Origin: JACMJP01 sp046160675
GTDB lineage: Bacteria; Bacteroidota; Bacteroidia; Chitinophagales; BACL12
NCBI GenBank assembly: GCA_046160675.1
Contig: JBJXHH010000048.1
Span: 1-7,051, forward strand
Length of the DNA stretch: 7,051 nucleotides
Direction: 5' to 3'
Under the pieces are notes generated by a model, which was not told the DNA's origin, did no database searches, and saw only the letters and a program-made list of their open reading frames with translations. Position numbers and translations under genes: made by a program. Each line of letters starts with the position of its first letter. Within the stretch, counting starts at the first letter, position 1. Shown piece by piece: positions 5,373 to 7,051 of this stretch.

Positions 5373-6821
5373 ATGAGCAGGTATGATAATTATGAAGCGG
5401 TTATAGGCCTTGAAGTGCATGCACAATTATTGACAAAAACGAAAGCTTATTCTTCAGATATAGCTGAGTACGGTGGCGAAACGAATACACATGTCAGCAC
5501 AGTAACACTTGGGCACCCTGGCACATTACCTGTATTTAACAAAAAGACATTGGAGTTTGCTATTAAAATAGGTCTTGCATGTAACTGTGAGATAAGAGAA
5601 GTGAACCAGTTTGCAAGAAAAAATTATTTCTACGCTGATCTTCCGAAAGGGTACCAGATCACACAAGATAAAACTCCCATATGTACAAATGGTTTTGTGA
5701 TGATCGGTGAATACGGAAAAGAAAAGAAGATAGGCATTCATCGCATACACATGGAAGAAGATGCCGGCAAAAGTATTCATGATCTTGATCCGTTTTACAC
5801 TTTGGTTGACCTGAACAGGGCGGGTACTCCGCTCATAGAAATTGTGAGTGAACCTGATATGCGCAACAGCGATGAAGCTTACGAGTACGTTTCTGAAATC
5901 AGGAAAATTGTGCAGCATCTTGGTATATGCGATGGAAACATGGAAGAAGGAAGTTTGCGCTGTGATGCAAACATCAGTGTGATGAAAAAAGGCGCAAAAG
6001 AATTCGGGGTGAAGGTGGAAGTGAAGAATATGAACAGCATACGCAATGTGAAACGGGCGATTGAATTTGAGATAAAAAGGCAAATTGATGCACTGGAAAA
6101 CGGCGAACCTGTAGTGCAGGAAACTCGCAGTTTTGATGCTGCCGGTGGAACTACCAAGGCTATGCGAAGCAAGGAAAGTGCGCATGATTACAGGTATTTT
6201 CCTGAACCCGACCTTCCGCCGGTGATTGTTTCAAAAACACAGGTGGAAAAAATAAAAACAGAAATGCCAGCTTTACCCCGGCAACTCATGCATAAATACA
6301 TTGAACAGTTACACTTAAGTTCTTATGATGCTGAAATCATCACCAGCGAAAAAAATGTTTCTTTCTACTTTGAGGAGTTAATTCAAAATACGAAAAATTA
6401 TAAGTCTGCAGCAAACTGGGTGATAGGCCCGGTGAAAGAATGGTGTAATGCAAATGCAAAAGATATTTCTGAGTTTCCTTTGTTATCAATACAAATTGCC
6501 GATATTATTGAATTGATAGATTCAGGTAAAATCAACTTTACAATTGCCGCACAACAACTCTTTCCTGCTCTGCTAAACAATCCTGAAATACCTGCAGAAA
6601 CATTGGCAAAAGAAATGAACCTCATTCAGCAGAAGGATAGTGTATTGCTGGAATCCTTTGCTGCACAAGCCCTTGAGAAGTATCCCGAAAAAGTGATGGA
6701 ATACAAAAACGGTAAAAAAGGGATTCTTGGTTTGTTCATGGGAGAAATAATGAAACTTAGCGGGGGAAAGGCTGATCCGAAAATGGCAGCTAAGATTCTG
6801 GAAGAAATGTTGAACAAATAA
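5373..6821 (+). CDS. gatB: Aspartyl/glutamyl-tRNA(Asn/Gln) amidotransferase subunit B
   Basis: GatB is the tRNA-binding and kinase subunit of the cytoplasmic GatCAB complex. The complex phosphorylates and then amidates Glu-tRNA(Gln) to Gln-tRNA(Gln), and Asp-tRNA(Asn) to Asn-tRNA(Asn), using ammonia released from glutamine by GatA. The 482-residue product has the usual family length. Hallmarks in order: IGLEVHAQL (11-19), GHPG (47-50), HMEEDAGK (126-133), DLNRAGTPLIEIVSEPD (146-162), MEEGSLRCDANIS, EVKNMNS, and RYFPEPDLPP (PEPD 277-280). These make up the catalytic cradle. A helical GatB/YqeY tail follows from about residue 325 and ends in GLFMGEIMKLSGGKADPKMAAKILEEML. An in-frame ATG at 5337 would add 12 residues with no family counterpart, and it lies upstream of the -7 box, so 5373 is preferred. 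gatA and gatC are not in the window. The gene is intact with no missing motif. No terminator is visible between it and the lipoprotein gene 43 bases downstream, so read-through is possible. Confidence 0.98.
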   Translation: MSRYDNYEAVIGLEVHAQLLTKTKAYSSDIAEYGGETNTHVSTVTLGHPGTLPVFNKKTLEFAIKIGLACNCEIREVNQFARKNYFYADLPKGYQITQDKTPICTNGFVMIGEYGKEKKIGIHRIHMEEDAGKSIHDLDPFYTLVDLNRAGTPLIEIVSEPDMRNSDEAYEYVSEIRKIVQHLGICDGNMEEGSLRCDANISVMKKGAKEFGVKVEVKNMNSIRNVKRAIEFEIKRQIDALENGEPVVQETRSFDAAGGTTKAMRSKESAHDYRYFPEPDLPPVIVSKTQVEKIKTEMPALPRQLMHKYIEQLHLSSYDAEIITSEKNVSFYFEELIQNTKNYKSAANWVIGPVKEWCNANAKDISEFPLLSIQIADIIELIDSGKINFTIAAQQLFPALLNNPEIPAETLAKEMNLIQQKDSVLLESFAAQALEKYPEKVMEYKNGKKGILGLFMGEIMKLSGGKADPKMAAKILEEMLNK

Positions 6822-6864
6822 GAAAAAATAACATTTAGAAAGCTTAAAAAACAACTAAACAACA

Positions 6865-7051
6865 ATGAAACTAATTTTGGCCATTACAGTTCTGAGCGTT
6901 TCAAGTTTTCTATTCTCCTGCGAAAAAGATGGAAGCGATAGTTTTACGATTGATGGAAAAATAACAGGCGCAGAAAACCAACGCATCATCCTGCAAACTT
7001 TCTCTTTTCCGAACATTAACGGTTCGCCAAAAACCACTGTAATTGATACCG
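6865..7051 (+). CDS. Lipoprotein with DUF4369-like N-terminus (partial, first 62 residues)
   Basis: The frame opens at the ATG at 6865 and is still open at the right edge. Residues 1-18 are a hydrophobic signal with a lipobox LFS-C (Cys19), so the protein should be lipid-anchored. The residues after Cys are charged (EKDGSD), which recalls the acidic lipoprotein export signals described for surface lipoproteins of some Bacteroidota. That would be consistent with surface exposure, but is not proof. The mature part begins SFTIDGKITGAENQRIIL and continues to TTVIDT, the two-strand pattern usual for DUF4369 domains. These often precede a thioredoxin/TlpA-like domain; whether one follows here cannot be seen. 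The 43-bp gap from gatB is A-rich, has no terminator, no clear TAnnTTTG box and no Shine-Dalgarno, so co-transcription with gatB is plausible although no functional link is implied. Confidence 0.85.
   Translation, partial: MKLILAITVLSVSSFLFSCEKDGSDSFTIDGKITGAENQRIILQTFSFPNINGSPKTTVIDT

Noticed and set aside
4967..5376. Two short plus-strand frames (4967-5188 and 5185-5376)
   Set aside because: The first runs antisense through the T9SS tail remnant and the terminator; the second sits in AT-rich DNA just upstream of gatB. Neither has a promoter, signal peptide or domain.
5190..5426. A 78-codon minus-strand frame overlapping the start of gatB
   Set aside because: It crosses the gatB promoter and N-terminal codons, is AT-driven (Phe/Ile/Leu-rich), and has no recognisable motif. 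The promoter-like box inside it is better explained by a non-coding transcript.
5526..6185. A 219-codon open frame on the minus strand opposite gatB
   Set aside because: It lies entirely antisense to highly conserved gatB codons and its product is rich in Phe, His and Ser, as expected from reading Glu/Lys-rich codons backwards. It has no domain or start signal.

Overview
The window looks like a chromosomal segment of a Bacteroidota bacterium, most likely a Chitinophagales/Sphingobacteriia-type lineage. Three things point there: a large secreted protein with a C-terminal type IX secretion (T9SS) sorting domain, promoter boxes of the Bacteroidota form TAnnTTTG, and starts with no Shine-Dalgarno sequence in an AT-rich background. 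The genus cannot be fixed from the sequence.

Layout. On the minus strand, bases 1-560 hold the N-terminal part of an outer-membrane beta-barrel protein; its C-terminus lies beyond the left edge. Bases 561-675 are a short intergenic gap with a candidate promoter for that gene. Bases 676-4845 (minus) encode a 1389-residue secreted beta-helix adhesin or surface protein: signal peptide, Ig-like N-terminal part, a long right-handed beta-helix with about 17 repeats of roughly 33 residues, an FN3-like module and a T9SS sorting tail. Bases 4846-5372 form a 527-bp gap without an intact gene. On the minus strand it holds a decayed remnant of a second T9SS sorting tail (4887-5072). Immediately upstream of that are a strong intrinsic terminator (5081-5123), a second hairpin (5141-5179) and a good Bacteroidota promoter match (5232-5263), which together suggest a small terminated RNA of about 145 nt. 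Bases 5373-6821 (plus) encode gatB, aspartyl/glutamyl-tRNA amidotransferase subunit B. It is preceded by a near-perfect -7 box so close to the ATG that the mRNA should be leaderless or nearly so. Bases 6865-7051 (plus) begin a lipoprotein that resembles DUF4369-type N-terminal domains; it runs off the right edge.

Functionally, the left two-thirds is envelope and secretion cargo: an outer-membrane barrel, a T9SS-exported beta-helix protein and the ruin of another T9SS cargo gene. The right third starts a housekeeping gene (tRNA-dependent Gln/Asn synthesis), possibly co-transcribed with a lipoprotein gene. The two halves diverge from the 4846-5372 gap, which is the least explained part. I did not find a defence system, CRISPR array, insertion sequence, tRNA or rRNA.
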